A stretch of 5,034 bases of DNA from assembly GCA_945878965.1 (NCBI GenBank), contig CAMCUJ010000121.1:1-5034 (forward strand). Reading direction: 5' to 3'. A program made the position numbers and the translations under genes. Source of the stretch: an uncultured Clostridia bacterium (lineage in GTDB: Bacteria; Bacillota; Clostridia; Monoglobales; Monoglobaceae). Shown piece after piece: positions 1 to 5,034 of the stretch (position 1 is its first letter; each line of letters starts with the position of its first letter). Below the pieces are notes generated by a model. It saw nothing but the letters and a program-made list of their open reading frames with translations. It was not told the DNA's origin and searched no databases.

Positions 1-13
1 AATTTTTCTTTTG

Positions 14-51
14 GTTCTTTTCTTTGCGTCCTAACGCAAAAAGAAAAGAAC
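14..51. repeat. Long imperfect palindrome (hairpin repeat)
   Basis: A 16-base left arm (14-29, GTTCTTTTCTTTGCGT) pairs with the right arm at 34-51 around the loop CCTA. The only defect is two extra A residues in the right arm. Neither strand has a T-run directly after the stem, so it is not a standard intrinsic terminator. It ends two bases before the next palindrome, so the two seem to form one composite repeat. T-rich hairpins of this look recur between genes in many Clostridia; that is general familiarity, not checked here. Its function is unknown. Confidence 0.8.
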
Positions 52-52
52 A

Positions 53-75
53 GCACGGGCGAACACAGTTCGCCC
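53..75 (+). repeat. 23-base palindromic repeat, copy 1
   Basis: The stem GGGCGAAC (57-64) and GTTCGCCC (68-75) closes perfectly over the loop ACA, preceded by GCAC. The whole 23 bases recur as an exact reverse complement at 4931-4953. This makes it a dispersed, REP-like intergenic element rather than a gene-specific site. On the + strand the stem is followed by CTACCCATAA, with no U-tract. It lies between whatever is upstream and nrnA and could act as an RNA-stability or partial termination element; that role is inference. Confidence 0.85.
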
Positions 76-90
76 CTACCCATAAATAAA

Positions 91-109
91 TGTCAAGTTT
101 TACTTGATA
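91..109. repeat. Small inverted repeat ahead of nrnA
   Basis: TCAAGT (93-98) and ACTTGA (102-107) are perfect inverted arms around TTT, extendable by a G-T and a T-A pair to 91-109. It could be a weak RNA hairpin or a binding site for a dimeric protein. There is no recognisable promoter next to it, so no role is assigned. Confidence 0.4.
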
Positions 110-122
110 CAAGGTAGTAGGG

Positions 123-248
123 ATGAACTTATCTGGTCGTCTGAGGATTTTAAACATCAACAAAACAAAAATGATTTTATGCTGCACAGGTGGATTTCAT
201 ATCCGCACGTGCGGTAACGGTAACAGAAGTGCCTGCGGCACAATGTAA
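123..248 (+). other. Possible 41-codon ORF in GC-rich leader; doubtful
   Basis: An ATG at 123 sits 8 bases after AAGG (111-114) and opens 41 codons ending in TAA at 246-248, 17 bases before nrnA starts. The product would be basic and cysteine-bearing (Cys 20, 21, 30, 38) and resembles no family I recognise. The second half overlaps a GC-rich patch (181-240 is 34/60 G+C) containing the perfect palindrome CCGCACGTGCGG (203-214) and a GTGCC/GGCAC hairpin (229-241). The opposite strand is also open over 177-257, for 26 codons with a bias toward Ala, Thr and Val, and could be the relic of a C-terminus. A leader peptide, a gene relic and a structured RNA are all possible; none is demonstrated. Confidence 0.25.
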
Positions 249-250
249 AA

Positions 251-257
251 AGAGAGG
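251..257 (+). promoter_or_regulatory. Ribosome binding site deciding the nrnA GTG start
   Basis: AGAGAGG lies 8 bases before the GTG at 266. No in-frame ATG with a comparable site exists nearby, and the following protein begins exactly where NrnA proteins usually begin. This supports the GTG start. Confidence 0.7.
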
Positions 258-265
258 TTATATTT

Positions 266-1213
266 GTGTTTAAAGAAATAGCGAAAAAGATAAAAGAAGC
301 AAAGAAAATAGCTATATTCAATCATACGCATCCGGACGGAGATGCACTCGGAAGTGCCTATGCTTTAAAGCTTGCACTTATCGGAATGGGGAAGCAGGCG
401 GATGTATTTTTAGTTGATGAGGATTGCAAGGCAAGAGAAAGAAAGCTTATATACGGAATGGAAAAGAGTGGACTTTCTGTTGAAGAGTCTGACCTGAAAG
501 TCGCGCTTGACTGCGGAGATATATTCAGAATAGGACATTATGGCGAGATTTTTGTTGGCAATACGGCGGTTGTTGATCATCATAAGAGTCATAAGAAATT
601 TTCGGATTGTACAGTTGTAGTTGAGGACGCAGCTTCAACAACTGAAATTTTATATGATATGTTTGAGTTTATGAACATTGAAATAACAAAGGAGATTGCC
701 CAAAATCTATATGTAGGTCTTGTATGTGATTCGGGACAGTTTAAATTTTCTTCAACTTCGGCAAAGACTCATATTACGGCGGCAAAGCTTATTGAGTGTG
801 GTATAGATGTTGCGGAAATTTCAAAGTATTTATTTGAAACCAAGAAATTCGGTTACTATAAAACTCTTGAAACTGCGATTGATAATCTTGAGTTATACGC
901 TGACGGTAAAATTGCAATTTTGTATATGCCGGCAGATGAGTTTGAAAAAAACGGCATTTTAGAAGAAGATGCCGGAGATATAGTTAATATGCCAAACAGT
1001 CTTGAAGGTGTTGAAGTTGGAATTTACATACGTGAGCGTGGAGTTGATGAATATAAAGTAAGCTTTCGTTCAAATGCGTATGTTGATGTTGCAGAGATTG
1101 CGGATAGCTTTGGCGGCGGCGGTCATATAAGAGCCGCAGGATTTACTTCAAGAGAAATGAAAATTGAAACATTAAAGAAGAAAATTGTTGAGCAAACCGA
1201 AACAAAGCTTTAA
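266..1213 (+). CDS. nrnA: DHH-family oligoribonuclease / pAp phosphatase NrnA
   Basis: Known role of the family: a cytoplasmic, Mn2+-dependent phosphoesterase that hydrolyses 2-5 nt nanoRNAs and 3'-phosphoadenosine 5'-phosphate, and in some species pApA from c-di-AMP turnover. At 315 residues it matches the usual length (about 310-320). The N-terminal DHH domain shows the metal ligands: His20, Asp24 and Asp26 in HTHPDGDALGS, Asp82 in ALDCGD, Asp104-His105-His106 in VVDHHKSH, and Asp155 in GLVCDSGQF. The C-terminal DHHA1 substrate-binding domain carries GGGGHIRAAG (283-292). All key residues are intact. Start is GTG behind AGAGAGG. It is the first gene of the visible cluster; in Firmicutes it typically follows rbfA and precedes truB, and truB does follow after 96 bases. 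The sequence ahead is repeat-rich rather than rbfA, so it may be transcribed separately from infB-rbfA; I found no clear promoter. Confidence 0.93.
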   Translation: MFKEIAKKIKEAKKIAIFNHTHPDGDALGSAYALKLALIGMGKQADVFLVDEDCKARERKLIYGMEKSGLSVEESDLKVALDCGDIFRIGHYGEIFVGNTAVVDHHKSHKKFSDCTVVVEDAASTTEILYDMFEFMNIEITKEIAQNLYVGLVCDSGQFKFSSTSAKTHITAAKLIECGIDVAEISKYLFETKKFGYYKTLETAIDNLELYADGKIAILYMPADEFEKNGILEEDAGDIVNMPNSLEGVEVGIYIRERGVDEYKVSFRSNAYVDVAEIADSFGGGGHIRAAGFTSREMKIETLKKKIVEQTETKL

Positions 1214-1299
1214 TGCGGTGACAGCGAGTGCATAACCTTGCTGATATGCCGCTTGAAAATGAAGTGTTGATTGGTTTTGCCGGCAGAATATAACCTTTC
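1214..1299 (+). other. nrnA-truB spacer with possible RNA fold
   Basis: The gap has no convincing gene. A two-part stem can be drawn: GCGG (1215-1218) with CCGC (1249-1252), and inside it CAGC (1222-1225) with GCTG (1240-1243), separated by a 3x5 internal loop. A frame of 21 codons from GTG 1228 to TAA 1291-1293 lacks a ribosome binding site and resembles nothing known. Either signal may be chance. Confidence 0.25.
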
Positions 1300-1304
1300 G
1301 GAGG
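1300..1304 (+). promoter_or_regulatory. Ribosome binding site deciding the truB ATG start
   Basis: GGAGG, 5 bases before the ATG at 1310, is the strongest ribosome binding site in the window. It rules against the longer in-frame TTG start at 1271, which would add 13 residues not typical of TruB and has no such site. Confidence 0.85.
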
Positions 1305-1309
1305 TAGGT

Positions 1310-2182
1310 ATGGACGGAGTTATAAATGTAAATAAACCAAAGGGAATGACATCACATGATGTTGTGGCTAAGATACGCAAAGAATTTGGTATGAAAAAGG
1401 TAGGTCATACCGGAACTCTTGATCCGGATGCTATCGGAGTACTTCCGATTTGTATAGGCAAAGCAACAAAGATTGCAGAATTTCTTACTTCATCTAAAAA
1501 GCAATATGTAGCAGAAGTTAAGCTTGGTGAGGTTACGGATACGCAGGATAGTTCGGGAGCTGTACTTAAAACCGCTGAGGTCAATGTATCGGCTGAGGAT
1601 ATTAAGAATGCGGCTGAAAATTTTATAGGCGAAATTGAACAGATACCGCCTATGTATTCGGCTATAAAGATTGACGGAGTTAAGCTTTACGAGCTTGCAC
1701 GAAAGGGTATTGAGGTTGAGAGAAAGCCCCGCAAAATTGAAATATACGGAATTGAAATTCTTGATATTAATCTTTCTGAAAATTGTTTTAAAATGAAGGT
1801 TGATTGTTCAAAGGGGACTTATATCCGTACTCTTTGCAGTGATATAGGTGAATTTCTTGGCTGTGGTGCTAATATGAAATCTCTTGTAAGAACTAAAACC
1901 GGAAAATTTACAGTTGAGGATTCTATTACTCTTGATGAGATACACGAAAGGGTGTTAAATGGGAATTTTGATTTTGTAAGGTCTATAGGAGATGTTTTGG
2001 ACGAATATGAAAGAGTTATAGTTGCAGAACGTAATGCTTATAGAATAAGAAACGGAATAAAACCTAAAATTGAGGGACTTATTGAGGGTGAATGCTACAG
2101 AGTTTATGATGAGAACGGAGAGCTTCTTACACTTTCGCAGCAGAAAAAAGGTGTAATGGTTATGCTTAAGAGCTTTTATTAA
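1310..2182 (+). CDS. truB: tRNA pseudouridine(55) synthase TruB
   Basis: Known role: converts U55 in the T-loop of nearly all elongator tRNAs to pseudouridine and acts as a tRNA folding chaperone in the cytoplasm. The product is 290 residues from the ATG at 1310, normal for the family. It opens with the typical GVINVNKPKGMTSHDVV. The catalytic motif GHTGTLDP (32-39) supplies the nucleophile Asp38. Further TruB signatures are QIPPMYSAIKIDGVKLYELA (111-130, with the base-stacking Tyr116) and CSKGTYIRTLCSDIG (166-180, Arg173). The C-terminal part (about 235-290) fits a small PUA-like RNA-binding domain. No defect is seen. An in-frame TTG at 1271 gives a longer reading frame but is not favoured, because GGAGG sits directly ahead of 1310. 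It is followed by ribF after 34 bases, the common truB-ribF pairing, so the two are probably co-transcribed. Confidence 0.95.
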   Translation: MDGVINVNKPKGMTSHDVVAKIRKEFGMKKVGHTGTLDPDAIGVLPICIGKATKIAEFLTSSKKQYVAEVKLGEVTDTQDSSGAVLKTAEVNVSAEDIKNAAENFIGEIEQIPPMYSAIKIDGVKLYELARKGIEVERKPRKIEIYGIEILDINLSENCFKMKVDCSKGTYIRTLCSDIGEFLGCGANMKSLVRTKTGKFTVEDSITLDEIHERVLNGNFDFVRSIGDVLDEYERVIVAERNAYRIRNGIKPKIEGLIEGECYRVYDENGELLTLSQQKKGVMVMLKSFY

Positions 2183-2203
2183 ATACGTAAGATTATTTGT
2201 TTT

Positions 2204-2211
2204 GGCGGTGA
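2204..2211 (+). promoter_or_regulatory. Ribosome binding site deciding the ribF GTG start
   Basis: GGCGGTGA differs from the ideal GGAGGTGA at one base and lies 5 bases before the GTG at 2217. The longer in-frame TTG start at 2202 would overlap this site, so GTG 2217 is preferred. Confidence 0.7.
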
Positions 2212-2216
2212 TTTGT

Positions 2217-3143
2217 GTGGTAATACTTTCGGGAAGTGATATCAGAAAAAATCCTATACAGTATAAAACGGCAGTGGCACTTGGCTCATTTGATGCTTTA
2301 CATATCGGACATATTAAAATTATAAATAAGGCTGCAGCCTATGCTAAAGTTAATAATCTTAAGTCGGTTGTTTATATGTTTAAAAGGTCGCCGAAAGTTG
2401 TAACAGGTATAGATAAATCGTTTATAAATACTGTTGAAAAGAGAATAGAAATTCTAAATAATCTTGATATTGATTACGTTGTAGTTGAGGAGTTTACAGA
2501 GGAGTACCGCAGAATTTCCTGTCGTAAATTCGTTAATGATTATATAGGAAAATTTCTGAATGCAGACTATATATGTGCCGGCTTTAATTACAGGTTCGGA
2601 TATATGGGTGCCGGTGATTCAAAAACGCTTACCGAAATGTGTCGTGAAATTGGAGTTAATACATATATTAATGAATGTATAAGCTTTGAAAATGTGGTTT
2701 CAAGCAGTTATATAAAAACTCTTATCGGAAACGGAGATATGGAAAACTGCACAAAGTATCTCGGCAGGGAATTTTCACTAAAGGGAATAGTGATTCACGG
2801 CAACGAAATAGGCAAAACCATAGGTTTTCCTACAGCCAACATTGAAATTCCCAAAAATCAGATATTTCCGAGGTTTGGAGTTTATATTACCCGGGCAATT
2901 ATTGATAACGAGTCATATCCTGCAATTACAAACATAGGTACAAAGCCTACTGTTGATGAAAGCTCGGTAAATATTGAAACAAATATACTCGGTTTTTCCC
3001 GGGAAATATACGGCAAGGAAATAGAGGTACGCTTTATAAAAAGACTTCGTGATATTGTGAAGTTCGATGGACTAAACGCACTTAAGGAACAGCTTGACAA
3101 AGATAAGAGTGAGGCAGTTGAGTATTTTAGAACTAACAGTTAA
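2217..3143 (+). CDS. ribF: Bifunctional riboflavin kinase / FAD synthetase RibF
   Basis: Known role: phosphorylates riboflavin to FMN and then adenylates FMN to FAD, using ATP, in the cytoplasm. The product is 308 residues from GTG 2217, normal for the two-domain enzyme. The N-terminal nucleotidyltransferase (FAD synthetase) domain has ALGSFDALHIGH (21-32) with the HxGH ATP site (His29, His32) and NYRFGYMGAGD (124-134). The C-terminal flavokinase domain has GKTIGFPTANI (199-209), including the PTAN Mg-ATP motif, then ITNIGTKPTV (237-246) and IETNIL (253-258) with the likely catalytic base Glu254. Two small departures occur in the first domain: FDA where FDG is usual, and SSSYIK (162-167) where the family normally ends in Arg (SSTxIR). 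Both domains otherwise look complete. No FMN riboswitch is visible ahead; expression is probably driven by the truB transcript. Confidence 0.94.
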   Translation: MVILSGSDIRKNPIQYKTAVALGSFDALHIGHIKIINKAAAYAKVNNLKSVVYMFKRSPKVVTGIDKSFINTVEKRIEILNNLDIDYVVVEEFTEEYRRISCRKFVNDYIGKFLNADYICAGFNYRFGYMGAGDSKTLTEMCREIGVNTYINECISFENVVSSSYIKTLIGNGDMENCTKYLGREFSLKGIVIHGNEIGKTIGFPTANIEIPKNQIFPRFGVYITRAIIDNESYPAITNIGTKPTVDESSVNIETNILGFSREIYGKEIEVRFIKRLRDIVKFDGLNALKEQLDKDKSEAVEYFRTNS

Positions 3144-3159
3144 AATATTACGTGCAATT

Positions 3160-3165
3160 AAAAGG
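3160..3165 (+). promoter_or_regulatory. Ribosome binding site favouring ATG 3176 for yqxD
   Basis: AAAAGG lies 10 bases before ATG 3176, a long but workable spacing. The alternative in-frame GTG at 3152 has no site ahead of it and would add 8 residues not shared with the family. Confidence 0.5.
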
Positions 3166-3175
3166 TAAATTATTT

Positions 3176-3670
3176 ATGAGAATTTTGGTTGATGCAGATG
3201 CTTGCCCGGTTAAGGGAATAATAGAGGAAACAGCACGGGAATATGGTCTTGAGGTCAGAATGTATGTAGACTCAAGTCATATTTTACATTCTGATTATTC
3301 AAAAATTATAACTGTGGGACAGGGTAAGGATTCTGTTGATATAGCTTTAATAAATGATATTGAGTGCGGTGATATAGCAGTTACACAGGATTATGGGGTT
3401 GCGGCTCTTGCACTTTCAAGGAATGCTTTTGCAATAGGAAACAGCGGTTTTATTTATGATAAAGATAATATTGACAGACTTATGTTTGAGAGATTTTTAG
3501 GTCAGAAAATGAGAAACTCAGGAAAAAATCGAGGAGCAAGAATTAAGAAACGTTCCACTGAGGACGATATGTCATTTGAACGTAATTTGTTACGTCTTAT
3601 TAACCGTTTGTATAATGAAATGCAAACGAGATTAGAAACCACACAGGATACAAGAGATAAAGAATATTAG
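3176..3670 (+). CDS. yqxD: YaiI/YqxD family protein (DUF188), PIN-like fold
   Basis: This belongs to the conserved but biochemically uncharacterised YaiI/YqxD (DUF188) family, which fold classification places with the PIN-like nucleases. From the ATG at 3176 it has 164 residues, close to the family's usual 150-165. The start MRILVDADACPVK is the family hallmark (Asp6, Asp8, Cys10). Other conserved blocks are SVDIALIN (53-60, Asp55), GDIAVTQDYGVAALAL (65-80, Asp66 and Asp72), and DNIDRLMFER (97-106), followed by a basic stretch and a conserved-looking SFERNLLRLINRL (133-145). The clustered aspartates would suit Mg2+ binding; nuclease activity is inference. The charged tail (about 148-164) is variable and low in complexity. 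It begins 32 bases after ribF, so it is probably the fourth gene of that transcript. Family assignment is firm; the function is unknown. Confidence 0.9.
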   Translation: MRILVDADACPVKGIIEETAREYGLEVRMYVDSSHILHSDYSKIITVGQGKDSVDIALINDIECGDIAVTQDYGVAALALSRNAFAIGNSGFIYDKDNIDRLMFERFLGQKMRNSGKNRGARIKKRSTEDDMSFERNLLRLINRLYNEMQTRLETTQDTRDKEY

Positions 3671-3710
3671 AAAATGCCGTAAAATTTGAAGTGAATACTT
3701 TTGCGGTTGT

Positions 3711-3750
3711 CGTTTCCGTTTCTTTTTGGACACGCAAAAGGAACAAAGGG
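3711..3750. repeat. Imperfect hairpin between yqxD and transporter, possible decayed repeat
   Basis: GTTTCTTTT (3718-3726) pairs with AAAAGGAAC (3736-3744) over a 9-base loop, TGGACACGC, with one G-T pair. The T-rich arm, the GGAC...GCAAA core and the GAAC...AAAGG ending recall the reverse strand of the palindrome at 14-51, so it may be a shortened or decayed relative. The stem is followed by AAAGGG, not a T-run, so it is not a clear terminator. Its position in the 95-base gap may lower read-through into the transporter or stabilise the upstream mRNA end; both are inference. Confidence 0.45.
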
Positions 3751-3765
3751 TAAGGTACATAAATT

Positions 3766-4905
3766 ATGCGAGATAAAGTTATTGGATTCATCAAAAAGGA
3801 AACCGTACTGATTATAGCGGCAGTATTGGCAGCGGTATCAGTATTTTTTGTTCCTTTTAGTATTGAATATATTGATTATATAGATTTCAGAACATTGATA
3901 TTGATGCTTGGGCTTATGCTTGTGATGTCGGGATTAAGACAGAGCGGATTTTTTACAAGAATAAGTCAGAAGCTGCTTGATAAAGTTTCGGGAATACGAA
4001 ATATATCATTTATACTTGTAGGACTTTGTTTTTTTACAAGTATGTTTATCACAAATGATGTGGCGCTTATCACATTTGTGCCGTTTTCTATTGAAATTTT
4101 AGGCGGAATGAGGGACAGAAAACCGCTTATAAAGGTGATAGTTCTTCAGACTATTGCTGCAAATATGGGCAGTATGCTTATGCCTATGGGAAATCCACAT
4201 AATATATATCTTTATTCGGTTTCAAATATTGGGATATTGGAATTTATTAAAATAATTTTTCCATATACGCTTGCTGCAATGATTATTCTTTTTGCGGTAA
4301 TAATGCTGATAAAGAATGACAGAGCGGAATGTGTTATAGTTGTGGATGACAATGCAATTCCAAAGAGTAAAGTTATACTGCATATGCTTCTGTTTATACT
4401 TTGTCTTTTGACAGTTTTAAGGATAATTCCGGAGCTTTTTATGCTTATATCGGTAGTTATTGCGGTGTTGATTTTTGACAGAAATTCATTTAAAGGGGTG
4501 GATTACAGCTTACTTTTGACATTTATCTGCTTTTTTATATTCGTTGGGAATATAGGAAATATTTCTATTTTAAATGAATGGCTGAGCAGAATTGTCGAAG
4601 GCAGTGAAGTTGCTGTTTCGATACTTTTAAGTCAGGCGATAAGTAATGTTCCGTCATCAATTTTACTTTCGGGATTTTCAGAAAATTATGCTGATTTGAT
4701 TATAGGAACAAATCTTGGAGGACTTGGGACTGTTATTGCATCAATGGCGAGTCTTATTTCATATAAATATTATGTAGGCTTTGATAATTTAACTAATCCC
4801 GAGAAACCGACTAAAGGTAAGTATCTTGCTGTATTTACATTTTGGAATGTAGTGTTTATAGTTTTGCTTATCGGTTTAAATATTTTAAGCAAATGTGTAT
4901 TTTAG
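3766..4905 (+). CDS. CitMHS/ArsB/SLC13-type membrane permease, substrate unknown
   Basis: A 379-residue integral membrane protein with roughly 10-12 hydrophobic segments (for example 13-31, 42-58, 79-95, 122-142, 162-183, 203-222, 223-237, 247-265, 280-300, 313-333, 354-374) and no cleavable signal peptide. The ion-transporter superfamily is indicated by FITNDVALITFVPF (94-107) with the re-entrant TND motif, and NMGSMLMPMGNPHNIYLY (133-150). Matching second-half motifs are ISNVPSSILLSGF (292-304) and GTNLGGLGTVIASMASLIS (314-332). The two halves mirror each other, as in NhaD, ArsB and DASS carriers that use a two-fold inverted repeat. Candidate substrates include dicarboxylates, other anions, arsenite, or Na+ exchanged for protons; nothing here decides among them, and no arsR, arsC or two-component regulator is nearby. 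The start ATG follows AAGG (3752-3755) by 10 bases. It is 95 bases downstream of yqxD past a hairpin, so it may be a separate unit. Confidence 0.85.
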   Translation: MRDKVIGFIKKETVLIIAAVLAAVSVFFVPFSIEYIDYIDFRTLILMLGLMLVMSGLRQSGFFTRISQKLLDKVSGIRNISFILVGLCFFTSMFITNDVALITFVPFSIEILGGMRDRKPLIKVIVLQTIAANMGSMLMPMGNPHNIYLYSVSNIGILEFIKIIFPYTLAAMIILFAVIMLIKNDRAECVIVVDDNAIPKSKVILHMLLFILCLLTVLRIIPELFMLISVVIAVLIFDRNSFKGVDYSLLLTFICFFIFVGNIGNISILNEWLSRIVEGSEVAVSILLSQAISNVPSSILLSGFSENYADLIIGTNLGGLGTVIASMASLISYKYYVGFDNLTNPEKPTKGKYLAVFTFWNVVFIVLLIGLNILSKCVF

Positions 4906-4930
4906 GTTAAACTTAATATAATTATTGTAT

Positions 4931-4953
4931 GGGCGAACTGTGTTCGCCCGTGC
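4931..4953 (-). repeat. 23-base palindromic repeat, copy 2 (inverted)
   Basis: GGGCGAAC (4931-4938), loop TGT, then GTTCGCCC (4942-4949) and GTGC: the exact reverse complement of bases 53-75. It lies 25 bases after the transporter stop codon, a position where a hairpin could mark the transcript end. What follows is TTGCATTTGCG, with no continuous T-run, so a classic intrinsic terminator is not supported. Flanking bases do not match copy 1 beyond the 23 bases, which defines the shared unit. Confidence 0.85.
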
Positions 4954-5034
4954 TTGCATTTGCGATAATATTTTCATAGGCTGATTAATGCATAAGGTTA
5001 TAGCTTGGAAGTGAAAAGCTAATACGTGATTAAA
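4954..5034. other. Gene-free end of window
   Basis: No reading frame of note is visible. A weak 6-bp hairpin (TAGCTT 5001-5006 with AAGCTA 5016-5021) is the only structure and may be chance. The next gene must start beyond the window. Confidence 0.5.

Noticed and set aside
410..592. 60-codon reverse-strand frame inside nrnA
   Set aside because: It lies wholly within the well-supported nrnA gene, has no family resemblance and is explained as a shadow.
1228..1293. 21-codon ORF from GTG in the nrnA-truB spacer
   Set aside because: It has no ribosome binding site, is very short and shows no resemblance to known peptides.
2183..2216. FMN riboswitch ahead of ribF
   Set aside because: The 34-base gap is far too short and shows none of the conserved RFN-element sequence.
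2882..3100. 72-codon reverse-strand frame inside ribF
   Set aside because: It lies within the conserved flavokinase domain on the other strand; its Ser/Phe/Ile-rich translation is typical of an antisense shadow.
3600..3794. 64-codon reverse-strand frame spanning the yqxD-transporter gap
   Set aside because: It overlaps the ends of two real genes, has no ribosome binding site before its ATG and no recognisable motif.
53..4953. Composite transposon bounded by the inverted 23-base repeats
   Set aside because: There is no transposase, the enclosed genes are conserved housekeeping genes in their normal order, and each repeat is itself a palindrome, so its orientation carries little meaning.
4931..4960. 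Intrinsic terminator for the transporter
   Set aside because: The stem is strong, but the bases after it (GTGCTTGCATTTGCG) contain no T-run.
1..5034. CRISPR arrays, tRNA, rRNA, toxin-antitoxin or defence genes
   Set aside because: No spaced direct repeats, no cloverleaf or rRNA signatures, and every sizeable + strand frame is accounted for by the five genes.

Overview
The window is an AT-rich stretch from a low-GC Gram-positive bacterium, most likely a Clostridia-class (gut-type) Firmicute. The grounds are the nrnA-truB-ribF gene order, the GTG starts behind GGAGG-like ribosome binding sites, codon use rich in ATA, AGA and AAA, and short palindromic intergenic repeats of a kind I associate with these genomes. 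No species can be named from the sequence alone.

Layout: bases 1-265 hold no convincing gene. They carry two adjacent palindromes (14-51 and 53-75), a small inverted repeat (91-109), and an unusually GC-rich patch (about 181-241) that looks like a relic or a structured leader. Five genes follow, all on the + strand: nrnA (266-1213), truB (1310-2182), ribF (2217-3143), a YaiI/YqxD (DUF188) gene (3176-3670), and a membrane transporter of the CitMHS/ArsB/SLC13 type (3766-4905). The truB-ribF and ribF-yqxD gaps are about 32-34 bases, which suggests co-transcription. The nrnA-truB gap (96 bases) and the yqxD-transporter gap (95 bases) are longer; the second contains a hairpin that may be a decayed copy of the palindrome at 14-51. 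After the transporter, a 23-base palindrome (4931-4953) is the exact reverse complement of the one at 53-75, and no gene is visible from there to 5034.

How the genes fit together: nrnA (nanoRNA and pAp hydrolysis), truB (tRNA pseudouridine 55) and ribF (FMN/FAD synthesis) form the conserved tail of the infB-rbfA translation cluster seen across Firmicutes, although rbfA and infB are not visible here. The DUF188 protein, a predicted PIN-like nuclease of unknown role, adds a second possible RNA enzyme. The transporter looks like a separate or loosely attached unit with an unknown substrate.

I see no defence system, transposase, CRISPR array, tRNA, rRNA or recognised riboswitch. This is largely an ordinary housekeeping region. 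The points worth a second look are the dispersed palindromes, the GC-rich patch ahead of nrnA, and the two less-characterised proteins.
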